A DNA stretch of 21,976 nucleotides from Fen-1258 sp027348115 (GCA_027348115.1 DAIEQA010000022.1:1-21976), one strand, 5' to 3'. Counted from the first letter of the stretch, positions 7,937-15,926 are shown. Numbers and translations are program-made. Notes: generated by a model from the letters alone, not told the origin.

Positions 7937-9223
7937 ATGATCGAAATCTTATTAGCGCTGGCCGCCCTAACACTCTTTGTGGTAATAATATTTTTTTTCT
8001 GGGTTAAGAATAAATTATCGGAAAACAAACTGCCCGGGTTGGAAAACGAGTTCGGAAAACTCGATAGGTCTTTCCGCGATGAGATCGCGCGCAATCGGGA
8101 AGAAACATCTAAAAACGCCAAAGCCCAGCGAGAGGAGCTGAACGATTCGGTTTTGAAACTCGGCGAACAAATTTCGTCTACCATTGGAGAAATATCCAAA
8201 AGGCAGAAAGATCAGCTGGATATATTTGCAAAGCAGTTAAACACGCTCACTCAGACTAACGAGCAAAAATTCGACAAGCTGCAGGAAAAAGTTGAATCGC
8301 AGTTGAAGGAACTGCAGGAAAAAAACGAAAAGAAACTTGAAGAGATGCGCAAGACCGTAGATGATAAACTTCACGATACGTTAGAAAAGCGGCTGGGCGA
8401 GTCGTTTAAAATTGTAAGCGAAAGATTGGAAGCCGTGCGAGAAGGATTGGGTGAAATGAGAAATCTTGCCGTAGGGGTCGGCGATCTTAAAAAAGTTTTG
8501 ACCAACGTAAAAACCCGCGGTACATGGGGAGAAATCCAGCTTGAAAATCTTATCGAACAAATTTTAACTACCGATCAATACGCAAAAAATATTTCCACAA
8601 AGAAAGGAAGTTCGGACCGTGTAGAGTTTGCAGTCAAAATGCCTGGAAGAACCGAGAATAAAAACGGGACCTGCTGGCTTCCGATCGACGCAAAATTCCC
8701 GATGGAAGATTATCAAAGGTTGGTTGCTGCCCAGGAACTTGCTGATGCAGCTTTAATCGAAGAAGCTTCCAAAGCATTGGAAAACCGTATTAAAGCAGAG
8801 GCAAAATCAATCTTTGAAAAATATATCGATCCGCCAAACACCACAGATGTTGCTTTGCTCTTTCTTCCAGTGGAGGGTTTGTTCGCCGAAATATTACGAC
8901 GCCCCGGTTTGTTCGAAAAAATTCAAACCGAGAACAAGGTTATCATTACAGGTCCAACTACACTTGCGGCAATCCTAAACAGTTTGCAAATGGGATTCCG
9001 CACGCTTGCAATTGAAAAAAGGTCAAGCGAAGTATGGACGCTATTAGGCGCCGTTAAGAGTGAGTTCGGCAAGTTCGGAGAGATACTGGATAAAACTCAA
9101 AAGAAACTTCAGGAAGCCAGCAATACAATCGACGATGCTTCTAAAAGAACCCGCGTTATTGAAAGAAAGCTAAAAGATGTGCAGGCGTTGCCCAATTCCG
9201 ATGAACAAAATTTAATTGACTAA
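7937..9223 (+). CDS. rmuC: DNA recombination protein RmuC
   Basis: RmuC proteins limit DNA inversions between short inverted repeats and carry a PD-(D/E)XK nuclease-like core; the exact biochemical action is not well established. The 428-residue product has an N-terminal membrane helix (about residues 3-23), a long coiled coil rich in E, K and Q (about 30-170) and then the RmuC core. The core shows VKTRGTWGEIQLENLIEQIL, VEFAVKMPG, LPIDAKFPMEDYQRL, FLPVEGLFAEILRRPGL and ITGPTTLAAILNSLQMGFRTLAIEKRSSEVW, all family hallmarks. The length is typical. It starts at the ATG after an A-rich leader with no Shine-Dalgarno sequence and is followed after 29 nt by the secreted glycosidase-like gene. Confidence 0.95.
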   Translation: MIEILLALAALTLFVVIIFFFWVKNKLSENKLPGLENEFGKLDRSFRDEIARNREETSKNAKAQREELNDSVLKLGEQISSTIGEISKRQKDQLDIFAKQLNTLTQTNEQKFDKLQEKVESQLKELQEKNEKKLEEMRKTVDDKLHDTLEKRLGESFKIVSERLEAVREGLGEMRNLAVGVGDLKKVLTNVKTRGTWGEIQLENLIEQILTTDQYAKNISTKKGSSDRVEFAVKMPGRTENKNGTCWLPIDAKFPMEDYQRLVAAQELADAALIEEASKALENRIKAEAKSIFEKYIDPPNTTDVALLFLPVEGLFAEILRRPGLFEKIQTENKVIITGPTTLAAILNSLQMGFRTLAIEKRSSEVWTLLGAVKSEFGKFGEILDKTQKKLQEASNTIDDASKRTRVIERKLKDVQALPNSDEQNLID

Positions 9224-9252
9224 ACTCTAATAACATTTATCCATCAACCGCC

Positions 9253-10656
9253 ATGAAAAAATTATTCTTCCTTTGCTGCTTTGTTTTGTTCATCAATTTG
9301 ACTGCTCAAACTTTAGTTACTTCAGATAAAAAAATTGACGAAGCTTTTAAGCTTGCGGTATCAACTATTGATAATAACACTCACGACGGAATTCTAGCCG
9401 CCGGCGCCGACTACGGCGGAGAATGGACAAGGGACATTTCAATAAACTCATGGAACGGTGTCAGTCTGTTAAGACCTAAAGTTGCCGAAAAATCTCTTTG
9501 GAGCGTTACGATTAACAAAGATACAATCGGTCACCAGTACTGGGATAAAATTATTTGGGTTACCGGCGCGTTGAATCATTTCAGAGTTAACGGAGATACT
9601 GCCTTTCTAAAACAAGCATTTCTCTGCAGCAAGAACACAATATCTCAGCTGGAAAAAATTGCGTTCGATAAGCCATATGGATTGTTTACCGGCCCTTCCG
9701 TTTTCAACGATGGAATTGCGGCTTATCCGGTTCCGATTTACGACAGCACTAACTCCTCATCTTATGTGCTCGATCACCCCAACTCAAAATCGATTAAATG
9801 CCTAAGCACAAACTGCATTTACTATTCCGCATACATGTCGCTATATGAAATGAGTAAAATTCTTAATGACGGAAACGGGCAATCAAAGATTTTTTTGGAT
9901 AAAGCCAAAGAGTTGAAAAGGAACATTCGAAAATATTTTTATGACGCTGAAAAACATCGGCTTAATTATTTGATTGATAATACCGGGCATGTTGCCGATT
10001 ACCAGGAAGGTCTCGGAATTTCATTCGCCATTATTTTCGGAGTTGTAAATAAAACAGAAGCGAGAGAAATAATTCGAAAGGTTCACGTTTCTCGGTTCGG
10101 CATAACTTCAATTTATCCCGACTTTCCTCGTTACTCCGCGGCGAAACCCGGAAGACATAATAACATTGTATGGCCAATGGTAAACGGCTTTTGGGCTCAA
10201 GCTTGCAAATACTCGGGCGAGCTCGAATTGTTTTACAACGAATTGAAAAACTTAACCTCGCTTGCCGTAGATCCGGATAAAGGAAATATGAACTTCAGGG
10301 AGATTTATAATCCTTACACAGGAAAACCGGACGGCGGCTGGCAAAGCGGAAAAGAATGGGCGTCATGCAATCATCAAACATGGTCTGCCACAGCTTACCT
10401 CTCTATGATCTTCGACGGATTGTTCGGACTCGATTTCGCAAATAATGCGGTTGGCTTCAAACCTTATTTACCAAAAGGATTAAATCAAGTTGAGATTCGC
10501 GATTTGCCCTATCGATCATCCAAATTAAATATTTCAATGACGGGCAGCGGAACCTCGATTGAATCATTTTCGGTTAACGGTAAAAAATCCGGCAAACATT
10601 TTTTAATTCCCCAAAACAGAATGACTTACAATATCGAAATAAAATTGAAAAACTAA
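9253..10656 (+). CDS. Secreted six-hairpin glycosidase-like protein
   Basis: The 467-residue product begins with a signal peptide (KK, hydrophobic stretch to about residue 17, likely cut after TAQ at 17-19), so it is exported, at least to the periplasm. Its sequence style is that of (alpha/alpha)6-barrel glycoside hydrolases: GGEWTRDISINSW at about 56-67, YWDKIIWVTGALNHF, ADYQEGLGISFA at 249-260, NNIVWPMVNGFWAQA, and GGWQSGKEWASCNHQTWSATAY near 362-382. A short beta C-terminal segment contains RDLPYRSSKLNISMTGSG. Candidate acidic catalytic residues are D61, E253 and E369, but I cannot assign roles. I do not recognise the exact GH family; GH63/MGH1-like or GH78-like barrels are the nearest in feel. 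It lies downstream of rmuC and ends 26 nt before a terminator hairpin. Confidence 0.65.
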   Translation: MKKLFFLCCFVLFINLTAQTLVTSDKKIDEAFKLAVSTIDNNTHDGILAAGADYGGEWTRDISINSWNGVSLLRPKVAEKSLWSVTINKDTIGHQYWDKIIWVTGALNHFRVNGDTAFLKQAFLCSKNTISQLEKIAFDKPYGLFTGPSVFNDGIAAYPVPIYDSTNSSSYVLDHPNSKSIKCLSTNCIYYSAYMSLYEMSKILNDGNGQSKIFLDKAKELKRNIRKYFYDAEKHRLNYLIDNTGHVADYQEGLGISFAIIFGVVNKTEAREIIRKVHVSRFGITSIYPDFPRYSAAKPGRHNNIVWPMVNGFWAQACKYSGELELFYNELKNLTSLAVDPDKGNMNFREIYNPYTGKPDGGWQSGKEWASCNHQTWSATAYLSMIFDGLFGLDFANNAVGFKPYLPKGLNQVEIRDLPYRSSKLNISMTGSGTSIESFSVNGKKSGKHFLIPQNRMTYNIEIKLKN

Positions 10657-10682
10657 GTTTAGCTTCCTTAAAAAAAACATTT

Positions 10683-10712
10683 AGCTGCCTAAGCAAACAG
10701 TTAGGCAGTTTT
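10683..10712 (+). terminator. Rho-independent terminator after the glycosidase-like gene
   Basis: An inverted repeat CTGCCTAA (10685-10692) / TTAGGCAG (10701-10708) encloses the 8-base loop GCAAACAG. It is extended by A-U and G-U pairs at the base and followed at once by TTTT (10709-10712). It sits 26 bases after the stop codon and separates the rmuC/glycosidase pair from the Lia-like operon. The T tract is short, so termination may be incomplete. Confidence 0.7.
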
Positions 10713-10790
10713 GGCATTTGTAAACTATTCACCGATTAATTTCCGCCATTCGCCGATTTTATCTGCTAAAGTTGTTACCTCCAAATTAAA

Positions 10791-10817
10791 TTTGCCGTCG
10801 AAAGAAGTGAATATAAT
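10791..10817 (+). promoter_or_regulatory. Candidate promoter of the Lia-like operon
   Basis: A TATAAT match at 10812-10817 lies about 18 bases before the first Lia-like start codon. TTTG at 10791-10794 lies 17 bases upstream of it, so a -35/-10-type promoter is possible with transcription beginning only about 10 bases before the ATG. The region is the only intergenic space between the terminator and the operon. Base composition alone could produce this match, so confidence is low. Confidence 0.3.
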
Positions 10818-10835
10818 TTTTATTGAGAGAATAAA

Positions 10836-11534
10836 ATGGAAACACCAAAACTTCAAGGCCGGGTTGTAATAGGATTAATACTAATAATCCTCGGGGGACT
10901 TTTTTTCCTGAGCAACTACGGAATATTTGTGATCCCCGACGACTTTTTTTCGTGGGAGTATTTTTTCATTCTTGCCGGTATTTTACTCCTGCTGCTTTCG
11001 CGCAACAAGATTGCAGGGTTCATAATTCTTGGAATTGGACTTTTTAATTTACATCCCGAACTTTCCCCCTTAATTTTTGTCGTCGTCGGGCTCTATATTA
11101 TTTTCGGACGGCATGGAAGAGGAAAAATTTATTTCAAGTACACACATTCACTTAAAGATTCGGCAGGAAAAGGCGAGGTCGACTCCAACGATTTTCTTGA
11201 AAGTGTTAATATCTTCGGCGGAGGTTCTAAAATTGTCAACTCGGATAACTTCCGCGGCGGCAGCATTATTTCTATCTTCGGCGGTTCCGACATTAATTTG
11301 AATAACTGCAAACTTGCCGACGGCGATAACGTACTCGAGATCATTGCCATCTTCGGAGGAACTACATTAATAGTTCCGAACGATTGGAGAGTCAACCTGG
11401 ACATTCTGCCGATCTTCGGCGGGTTCGGCGATAAACGAATTAAAGACCCGAACAAAACATTTCTAGAAGGCAGATCGTTAATCATTAAAGGCGTCGTATT
11501 GTTTGGCGGCGGCGAAATAAAAACAAGTTTTTAA
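10836..11534 (+). CDS. LiaF-like membrane protein 1 (IFGG-repeat C-terminal domain)
   Basis: The 232-residue product has about four membrane helices in its first 91 residues (roughly 9-31, 38-55, 58-73, 77-91), including the ILGGLFFLSNYG segment common in LiaF/DUF5668-type proteins. It has a soluble C-terminal domain of repeated strands. The motif IFGG or LFGG recurs at residues 126, 147, 172, 193 and 222, as in the cell-wall-active-antibiotic response domain of LiaF, which folds as a stack of beta strands. In Firmicutes LiaF represses a histidine kinase that senses envelope damage; a similar role is inferred here because a histidine kinase and regulator follow in the same operon. The next gene is a paralogue 13 nt downstream. 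The family is broad, so the exact function is uncertain. Confidence 0.75.
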   Translation: METPKLQGRVVIGLILIILGGLFFLSNYGIFVIPDDFFSWEYFFILAGILLLLLSRNKIAGFIILGIGLFNLHPELSPLIFVVVGLYIIFGRHGRGKIYFKYTHSLKDSAGKGEVDSNDFLESVNIFGGGSKIVNSDNFRGGSIISIFGGSDINLNNCKLADGDNVLEIIAIFGGTTLIVPNDWRVNLDILPIFGGFGDKRIKDPNKTFLEGRSLIIKGVVLFGGGEIKTSF

Positions 11535-11537
11535 TTC

Positions 11538-11542
11538 GGAGG
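11538..11542 (+). promoter_or_regulatory. Shine-Dalgarno site of the second Lia-like gene
   Basis: GGAGG lies 5 bases before the ATG at 11548, inside the 13-base gap after the first Lia-like gene. It fixes the start of the second gene and shows that this organism uses classical ribosome-binding sites, unlike many Bacteroidota. Confidence 0.75.
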
Positions 11543-11547
11543 AAATT

Positions 11548-12288
11548 ATGCAATCGTCAAATTCGAGAATTTGGTTTGGAGTAATATTGGTAATCCTCGG
11601 CGGGCTCTTTTTGATGGACAACTTTGGTTTGTTCTGGTTCGATTTAAGACCGCTTGTTTTTTCATGGCACTCTATCTTGCTGATAGTCGGCATTGTAATT
11701 TTGATCAATCACAAAAACAATCCTGCGGGCTACATTCTCATTGCAATAGGATTAATAGGAACCTTGAGGCATACAGTTCCGTACTTTTTCGATTTCGATT
11801 TTTCAGATCTCTGGCCGATATTTATTTTGCTTGTGGGCGTATGGCTGATTTTCAAGAGGAACAACAACAATCATTTTCACCGTCACAATCGTCAGTTTGA
11901 TTTTGGAGCTTCGGAATTCCACAAAGAAAATGTGTCCGAGGACCAATCGTCTGCCGATTTAATAAAGGTCGATTGCATTTTCAACAACATTAAGAGAGTT
12001 GTTCACTCCGAAAATTTTAAGGGTGGCAGCATCTCCACAGTTTTCGGCGAAGTGCATCTCGATTTAACAAACGCTAAACTTGCGCCGGGAACCAATACAC
12101 TTGAGGTAAACACTGTGTTTGGCGGAATAAAAATACGGGTACCAAGCGATTGGAAAGTTCAGCTTAATGTTTCATCCGTCTTCGGCGGTTTCGATGATAA
12201 GCGATACAATATTTCGAGCACTCCGCAGGATGGCTTACTCGTCATCAACGGGTCAACTATTTTCGGCGGCGGCAAACTTATTAACTAA
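11548..12288 (+). CDS. LiaF-like membrane protein 2 (paralogue of the preceding gene)
   Basis: This 246-residue protein shares the layout of the preceding gene: WFGVILVILGGLFLMDNFGLF as the first helix region, about four helices to residue 102, then a strand-repeat domain. The repeat positions match those of the neighbour: IFNN (144), VFGE (165), VFGG (190), VFGG (211) and IFGG (238), with spacings 21, 25, 21 and 27 against 21, 25, 21 and 29. The first two repeats have lost the GG. Between the membrane and repeat domains lies a linker unlike the neighbour's, with NNNNHFHRHNRQF at 106-118, rich in histidine and asparagine. The pair is best explained by an old tandem duplication followed by divergence. 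It is 17 nt upstream of the histidine kinase, so a joint sensory role is likely but unproven. Confidence 0.75.
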   Translation: MQSSNSRIWFGVILVILGGLFLMDNFGLFWFDLRPLVFSWHSILLIVGIVILINHKNNPAGYILIAIGLIGTLRHTVPYFFDFDFSDLWPIFILLVGVWLIFKRNNNNHFHRHNRQFDFGASEFHKENVSEDQSSADLIKVDCIFNNIKRVVHSENFKGGSISTVFGEVHLDLTNAKLAPGTNTLEVNTVFGGIKIRVPSDWKVQLNVSSVFGGFDDKRYNISSTPQDGLLVINGSTIFGGGKLIN

Positions 12289-12305
12289 ATGAGAAATATT
12301 TACGA

Positions 12306-13355
12306 ATGACAAATCCATTCATCAACAGTAAAAAAGTTTTAGCCGCGTACTGCATAGCATGGTTTTTTATTTTTCTCGTTCATGTAACTGTGCTTGCTTT
12401 GTTTCTTAATATACCGTTGTTTATCTCTTTACTCGACAGCGCTTTTTTCAACGGGCTGTATCTGCTTCTCGGCATAAGTCTATGGTACACGGTTAATTTT
12501 AATTCGCTGGAAAACTATAACGTTATCAAAATTTTTCTAAATCATATCGCGGCCGCTACAATTACATCCGGGCTCTGGATTCTGGTGGGCTACTATATTA
12601 TGACTAACGTAGTAACCGGAAATAATCTTTATTCGAATTTCCTGTTGAAATCGTCTTTGGTATGGCGATTTCTAATCGGTATTCTTTACTATACCGTTAT
12701 TGTAGCCGTCGATTACGTTTTTATTTACTACAATAATTTCCAGCAGAAAGTATTGGCCGAAGTTGAATTGAACGCCTTGGTTAAGGAAGCCGAACTGAAA
12801 TCGCTTAAGTACCAGATCAATCCGCATTTTATTTTCAATAGTCTTAATTCGATATCTTCCTTAACCATAACCAATCCGCAAAAAGCGCAGGACATGACTA
12901 TAAAACTTTCATCCTTCCTCCGGAATACACTTTCGAAGAATGAAAGACAAAAAAATAAACTGAAAGAAGAAATCAGCAACGCCAAACTCTATCTCGACAT
13001 TGAAAAGGTACGCTTTGCAGAAAAATTTGAATTTGTTGAAATAATAAAGGAAGAATGCAAGGACGTTGAGGTGCCTAGCATGATATTGCAGCCGCTCCTG
13101 GAAAACGCTATTAAACACGGAGTTTATGAAAGTCTGGACAAGGTTACGATTAAACTTTCCTGCGGAATGGAAAAAGACTATTTTAAGATCACGGTTGAAA
13201 ACAATTTCGATCCCGAAGCTGTTCCCCGCAAAGGCGAAGGCATTGGGATTAAAAACATTAAGAACAGACTTAAACTAATTTACAACCAGGATAACCTGTT
13301 AACGGTTGAAAAAGCAAATAACATTTTTAAAGTAAACATATTTATACCGGTTTGA
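12306..13355 (+). CDS. LytS/YehU-type sensor histidine kinase
   Basis: The 349-residue product has about four membrane helices (around 12-35, 43-66, 76-100, 120-142), a short coiled linker and a LytS-class kinase domain. The phosphoacceptor block reads YQINPHFIFNSLNSI with H174. The ATP-binding domain has the N box PLLENAIKHGV (N267) and a G box KGEGIGIKNIKNRL (about 309-322). It has no large extracellular loop, PAS or GAF domain, so stimulus detection must lie in the membrane or be delegated to partner proteins. The two LiaF-like proteins encoded just upstream are obvious candidates. The gap to the regulator gene is 4 nt, so the pair is translated from one message. Confidence 0.93.
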   Translation: MTNPFINSKKVLAAYCIAWFFIFLVHVTVLALFLNIPLFISLLDSAFFNGLYLLLGISLWYTVNFNSLENYNVIKIFLNHIAAATITSGLWILVGYYIMTNVVTGNNLYSNFLLKSSLVWRFLIGILYYTVIVAVDYVFIYYNNFQQKVLAEVELNALVKEAELKSLKYQINPHFIFNSLNSISSLTITNPQKAQDMTIKLSSFLRNTLSKNERQKNKLKEEISNAKLYLDIEKVRFAEKFEFVEIIKEECKDVEVPSMILQPLLENAIKHGVYESLDKVTIKLSCGMEKDYFKITVENNFDPEAVPRKGEGIGIKNIKNRLKLIYNQDNLLTVEKANNIFKVNIFIPV

Positions 13356-13359
13356 GAAT

Positions 13360-14112
13360 ATGAGCGATAAAATCAAAGCGATAATCATCGACGATGAAAA
13401 ATTAGCCCGCGACATAATCAAAAATTATCTAAAGAAATATGAAAAGATAGAATTGCTGGCTGAGTGTTCAAACGGCTTCGACGCAGTTAAGAATATTAAC
13501 GAACTTAAACCCGATCTGGCTTTCCTGGATATACAGATGCCAAAGCTCACAGGATTCGAAATGCTTGAACTTCTTGATGAACCGCCGGTAATTATTTTTA
13601 CAACCGCTTTCGACCAGTTTGCTCTGAAAGCATTCGAAGTTAACGCAACGGATTATTTGCTCAAACCTTTTTCGGAAGTACGTTTCGGCGAAGCAATCGA
13701 AAGGGCGGTTAAACTCCTATCCAATAAAAAAGAATCTGATAAAAAATTAGAGCAGCTTGCCAAAAGCGTCGAAAAAAAAGATGAGTACCTTGACCGTGTT
13801 GTGATTAAACACGGCCAAAAAATAATTATCATACCGGCGGAAGAAATAAAATACATCGAGGCGCAGGACGATTACACGATGCTCTACACTGAAAAGGGAA
13901 ATTTCCTTAAACAAAAGACGATGAAGTATTTCGAAGAGAATTTGAATCCGGCAGATTTCATAAGAATTCACCGCACATATATTGTCCGGCTTCCACTCAT
14001 TAAACAAATTGAGTTGTTCGAAAAGGAGAGCTACCGCGTTATTCTTCCCGACGGCACAAAATTACCGGTTAGTAAAAGCGGTTATCAAAACCTCAAGGAA
14101 ATAATGAAGTAA
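13360..14112 (+). CDS. LytTR-family response regulator
   Basis: The 250-residue protein has an N-terminal receiver domain and a C-terminal LytTR DNA-binding domain. The receiver shows acidic pocket D11-D12, phosphoacceptor D57 in LAFLDIQMP, the conserved T in FTTAFD (81-82) and K102 in YLLKPF. The LytTR domain (about 145-248) shows IIIIPAEEIKYIEAQDDYTMLYT, FIRIHRTYIV and LPVSKSGYQNLKEIM. It is the cognate regulator of the kinase 4 nt upstream. LytTR proteins bind paired direct repeats; I could not find a convincing pair in the operon's upstream region, so autoregulation is not shown. The four-gene operon ends here. Confidence 0.95.
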   Translation: MSDKIKAIIIDDEKLARDIIKNYLKKYEKIELLAECSNGFDAVKNINELKPDLAFLDIQMPKLTGFEMLELLDEPPVIIFTTAFDQFALKAFEVNATDYLLKPFSEVRFGEAIERAVKLLSNKKESDKKLEQLAKSVEKKDEYLDRVVIKHGQKIIIIPAEEIKYIEAQDDYTMLYTEKGNFLKQKTMKYFEENLNPADFIRIHRTYIVRLPLIKQIELFEKESYRVILPDGTKLPVSKSGYQNLKEIMK

Positions 14113-14119
14113 AACCGCA

Positions 14120-14137
14120 TTAAGCGTTTTCGCTTAA
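14120..14137 (+). terminator. Small hairpin after the response regulator (weak terminator candidate)
   Basis: TTAAGCG (14120-14126) pairs with CGCTTAA (14131-14137) around a TTTT loop, 8 bases after the regulator's stop. No T tract follows, so this would be at best a weak terminator or an RNA-stability hairpin. It lies between the sensory operon and the aldehyde dehydrogenase gene. Confidence 0.35.
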
Positions 14138-14230
14138 ATTGGAAAAACCGCATCCAAATCTTCTGTTTCATTAAAATTGATGTTTAGTTCCCCTATTTTT
14201 ATATTTGATCAGCTAAACAACAGGCATTTA

Positions 14231-15823
14231 ATGACCTTCGATAAAGATCTTCAATCGATTCAGGAAGCGCGTTCTCTGGCCGCAAGAGCAAAAGAGGCGC
14301 AGCTTGAATTCAAACATTACAACCAGCAGCAAGTAGATAAAATTGTTAATGCAATGGCGGACGCGGGCTTTAAAGAGGCCGAACGCCTTGCAGTACTTGC
14401 CCACGAAGAAACCGGATTCGGAAAAGTTAAGGATAAAATCGTTAAGAACCAGTTCGGCACAAAGAACGTCTGGGAATCGATTAAAGATTTAAAAACCGTA
14501 GGCGTAATTGATGTTAAGAAAGACGGAAAGGTTATAAAAATTGCCGAACCTATGGGAGTGGTTGCCGCGTTAATTCCTTCAACTAACCCGACTTCAACGG
14601 CAATGTTCAAAGCAATTATCTCTTTGAAATGCCGCAACGCCATTGTAGCTTCTCCGCATCCGAAAGCTGTTAACTGTACGAGTGAGGCACTAAGAGTAGT
14701 TAACAAAGCCGCAGTTGATGCAGGAGCCCCGGAAGGATTAATTCAGTGCATGTCGATTCCAACCCTCGAAGGTACGGATGCATTAATGAAGGATAAAAAT
14801 ATCGGCGTGATTTTAGCGACCGGAAGCACCCCGATGGTTCGCGCCGCATACAGCTCCGGTAAACCTGCTTACGGCGTTGGCAGCGGTAACGTACCCGCTT
14901 TTATAGAGCGCACAGCCAATTACCAAAAAGCAGTCGCTGATATTGTTTTCGGTACTACTTTCGATAACGGAACGTTGTGTTCATCCGAACAGGCAATGAT
15001 TGTTGACCGTCCGATCCGCGATAAAGTTATTGAAGAGGCCAAAAGAATCGGCTGCTATTTTGTAAGCGAAGAAGAAAAAAAGAAACTTGAAAATAAAGTT
15101 GCCCGCGGCGCTAAATTAAACGCCGATATAGTAGGCAAGCCGGCTTCATGGATTGCGAATTACGCCGGATTTAAAGTGCCTGAAAATACAACCGTTCTTG
15201 TTGCCGAGTGCAGTTCGGTTGGTAGAGACGAACCTTTATCGATTGAAAAACTTTCTCCGATGCTTGCTTTCTATACGGTTGACGGCTGGCTGGACGGATG
15301 TCATAAATGCATCGAGCTGCTTGAGTTCGGCGGCATCGGTCATACAATGGCAATCCATTCAAACGATAAAGAAATAATAATGAAATTTGCTTTAGAGAAA
15401 CCGGCTTTTAGAATTGTTGTTAATACGCCGTCTTCTGTAGGCGCCGTCGGTTATACAACCGGTTTAATGCCGTCAATGACTTTAGGTCCCGGTACATGGG
15501 GCGGTTCTATTATATCCGAAAATGTTACGGCAATGCATCTAATGAATGTAAAGACTCTTGCTTTCGAAACCAACCCGGTTAATCCAGGAAATTGCGTTAC
15601 CTCATTCGACGTGCATAATAATTTAAATGTAAAAGGCGGTTATCACGAGGGAGACTTCACAAAACAAATCGAAGAACGATTGCGGGCAAGAGCCGGCAAT
15701 CCGTCTTATAGTTCTTTAAGAGACAATACCGGAAAAGAAACAGCAGCGGAAGTATCAAATAAATTCGGCAGCGGAATTAGCGAAGAAGAAATTCAAAAAA
15801 TAATAAGGGATTTTAAGAAGTAG
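14231..15823 (+). CDS. CoA-acylating-type aldehyde dehydrogenase with C-terminal extension
   Basis: The product belongs to the EutE/PduP/AdhE-N/SauS branch of aldehyde dehydrogenases, which oxidise an aldehyde to acyl-CoA with NAD+. With the ATG at 14231 it has 530 residues. Visible motifs are AEPMGVVAALIPSTNPTSTA (106-125), ILATGSTPMVRAAYSSGKPAYGVGSGNVPAF (pieces across 194-224) and the catalytic cysteine C250 in FDNGTLCSSEQ. GPGTWGGSIISENVTAMHL follows near 419-437. Family members usually end soon after the NVKTLAF-like segment; this one continues about 80 residues and finishes in an amphipathic helix (516-530). An upstream start (ATG 14180 or TTG 14177) would add 17-18 hydrophobic residues with no ribosome site; family alignment favours 14231. 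The substrate is unknown, and acetaldehyde, propionaldehyde, lactaldehyde and sulfoacetaldehyde are all possible. Confidence 0.85.
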   Translation: MTFDKDLQSIQEARSLAARAKEAQLEFKHYNQQQVDKIVNAMADAGFKEAERLAVLAHEETGFGKVKDKIVKNQFGTKNVWESIKDLKTVGVIDVKKDGKVIKIAEPMGVVAALIPSTNPTSTAMFKAIISLKCRNAIVASPHPKAVNCTSEALRVVNKAAVDAGAPEGLIQCMSIPTLEGTDALMKDKNIGVILATGSTPMVRAAYSSGKPAYGVGSGNVPAFIERTANYQKAVADIVFGTTFDNGTLCSSEQAMIVDRPIRDKVIEEAKRIGCYFVSEEEKKKLENKVARGAKLNADIVGKPASWIANYAGFKVPENTTVLVAECSSVGRDEPLSIEKLSPMLAFYTVDGWLDGCHKCIELLEFGGIGHTMAIHSNDKEIIMKFALEKPAFRIVVNTPSSVGAVGYTTGLMPSMTLGPGTWGGSIISENVTAMHLMNVKTLAFETNPVNPGNCVTSFDVHNNLNVKGGYHEGDFTKQIEERLRARAGNPSYSSLRDNTGKETAAEVSNKFGSGISEEEIQKIIRDFKK

Positions 15824-15926
15824 TTTCTTCATTGATATATTTACTCTTGCTGTTTATCTCCTAATTATTTATTAATAGCAACCATTAAAACTATATTCAT
15901 ACGAATAAGTCGAAGCTCTAAAAAGG

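Noticed and set aside
7900..8199. 99-codon minus-strand frame spanning the divergent region and the rmuC start
   Set aside because: Serine/phenylalanine-rich reverse complement of coiled-coil codons; no start context.
11129..11485. 118-codon minus-strand frame within the first LiaF-like gene
   Set aside because: It mirrors the repeated FGG codons of the sense gene and would not encode a plausible folded protein.
14120..14137. Hairpin after the response regulator as a strong terminator
   Set aside because: No T tract follows and the stem is short and AT-rich, so it is listed only as a weak candidate.
14177..14230. Upstream TTG/ATG starts that lengthen the aldehyde dehydrogenase by 17-18 residues
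   Set aside because: The extra residues are not family-like and have no ribosome site. An N-terminal targeting peptide was considered, but the segment is not an amphipathic helix of that type.
14317..14706. 129-codon minus-strand frame within the aldehyde dehydrogenase gene
   Set aside because: Antisense to conserved catalytic-domain sequence, with no independent protein features.
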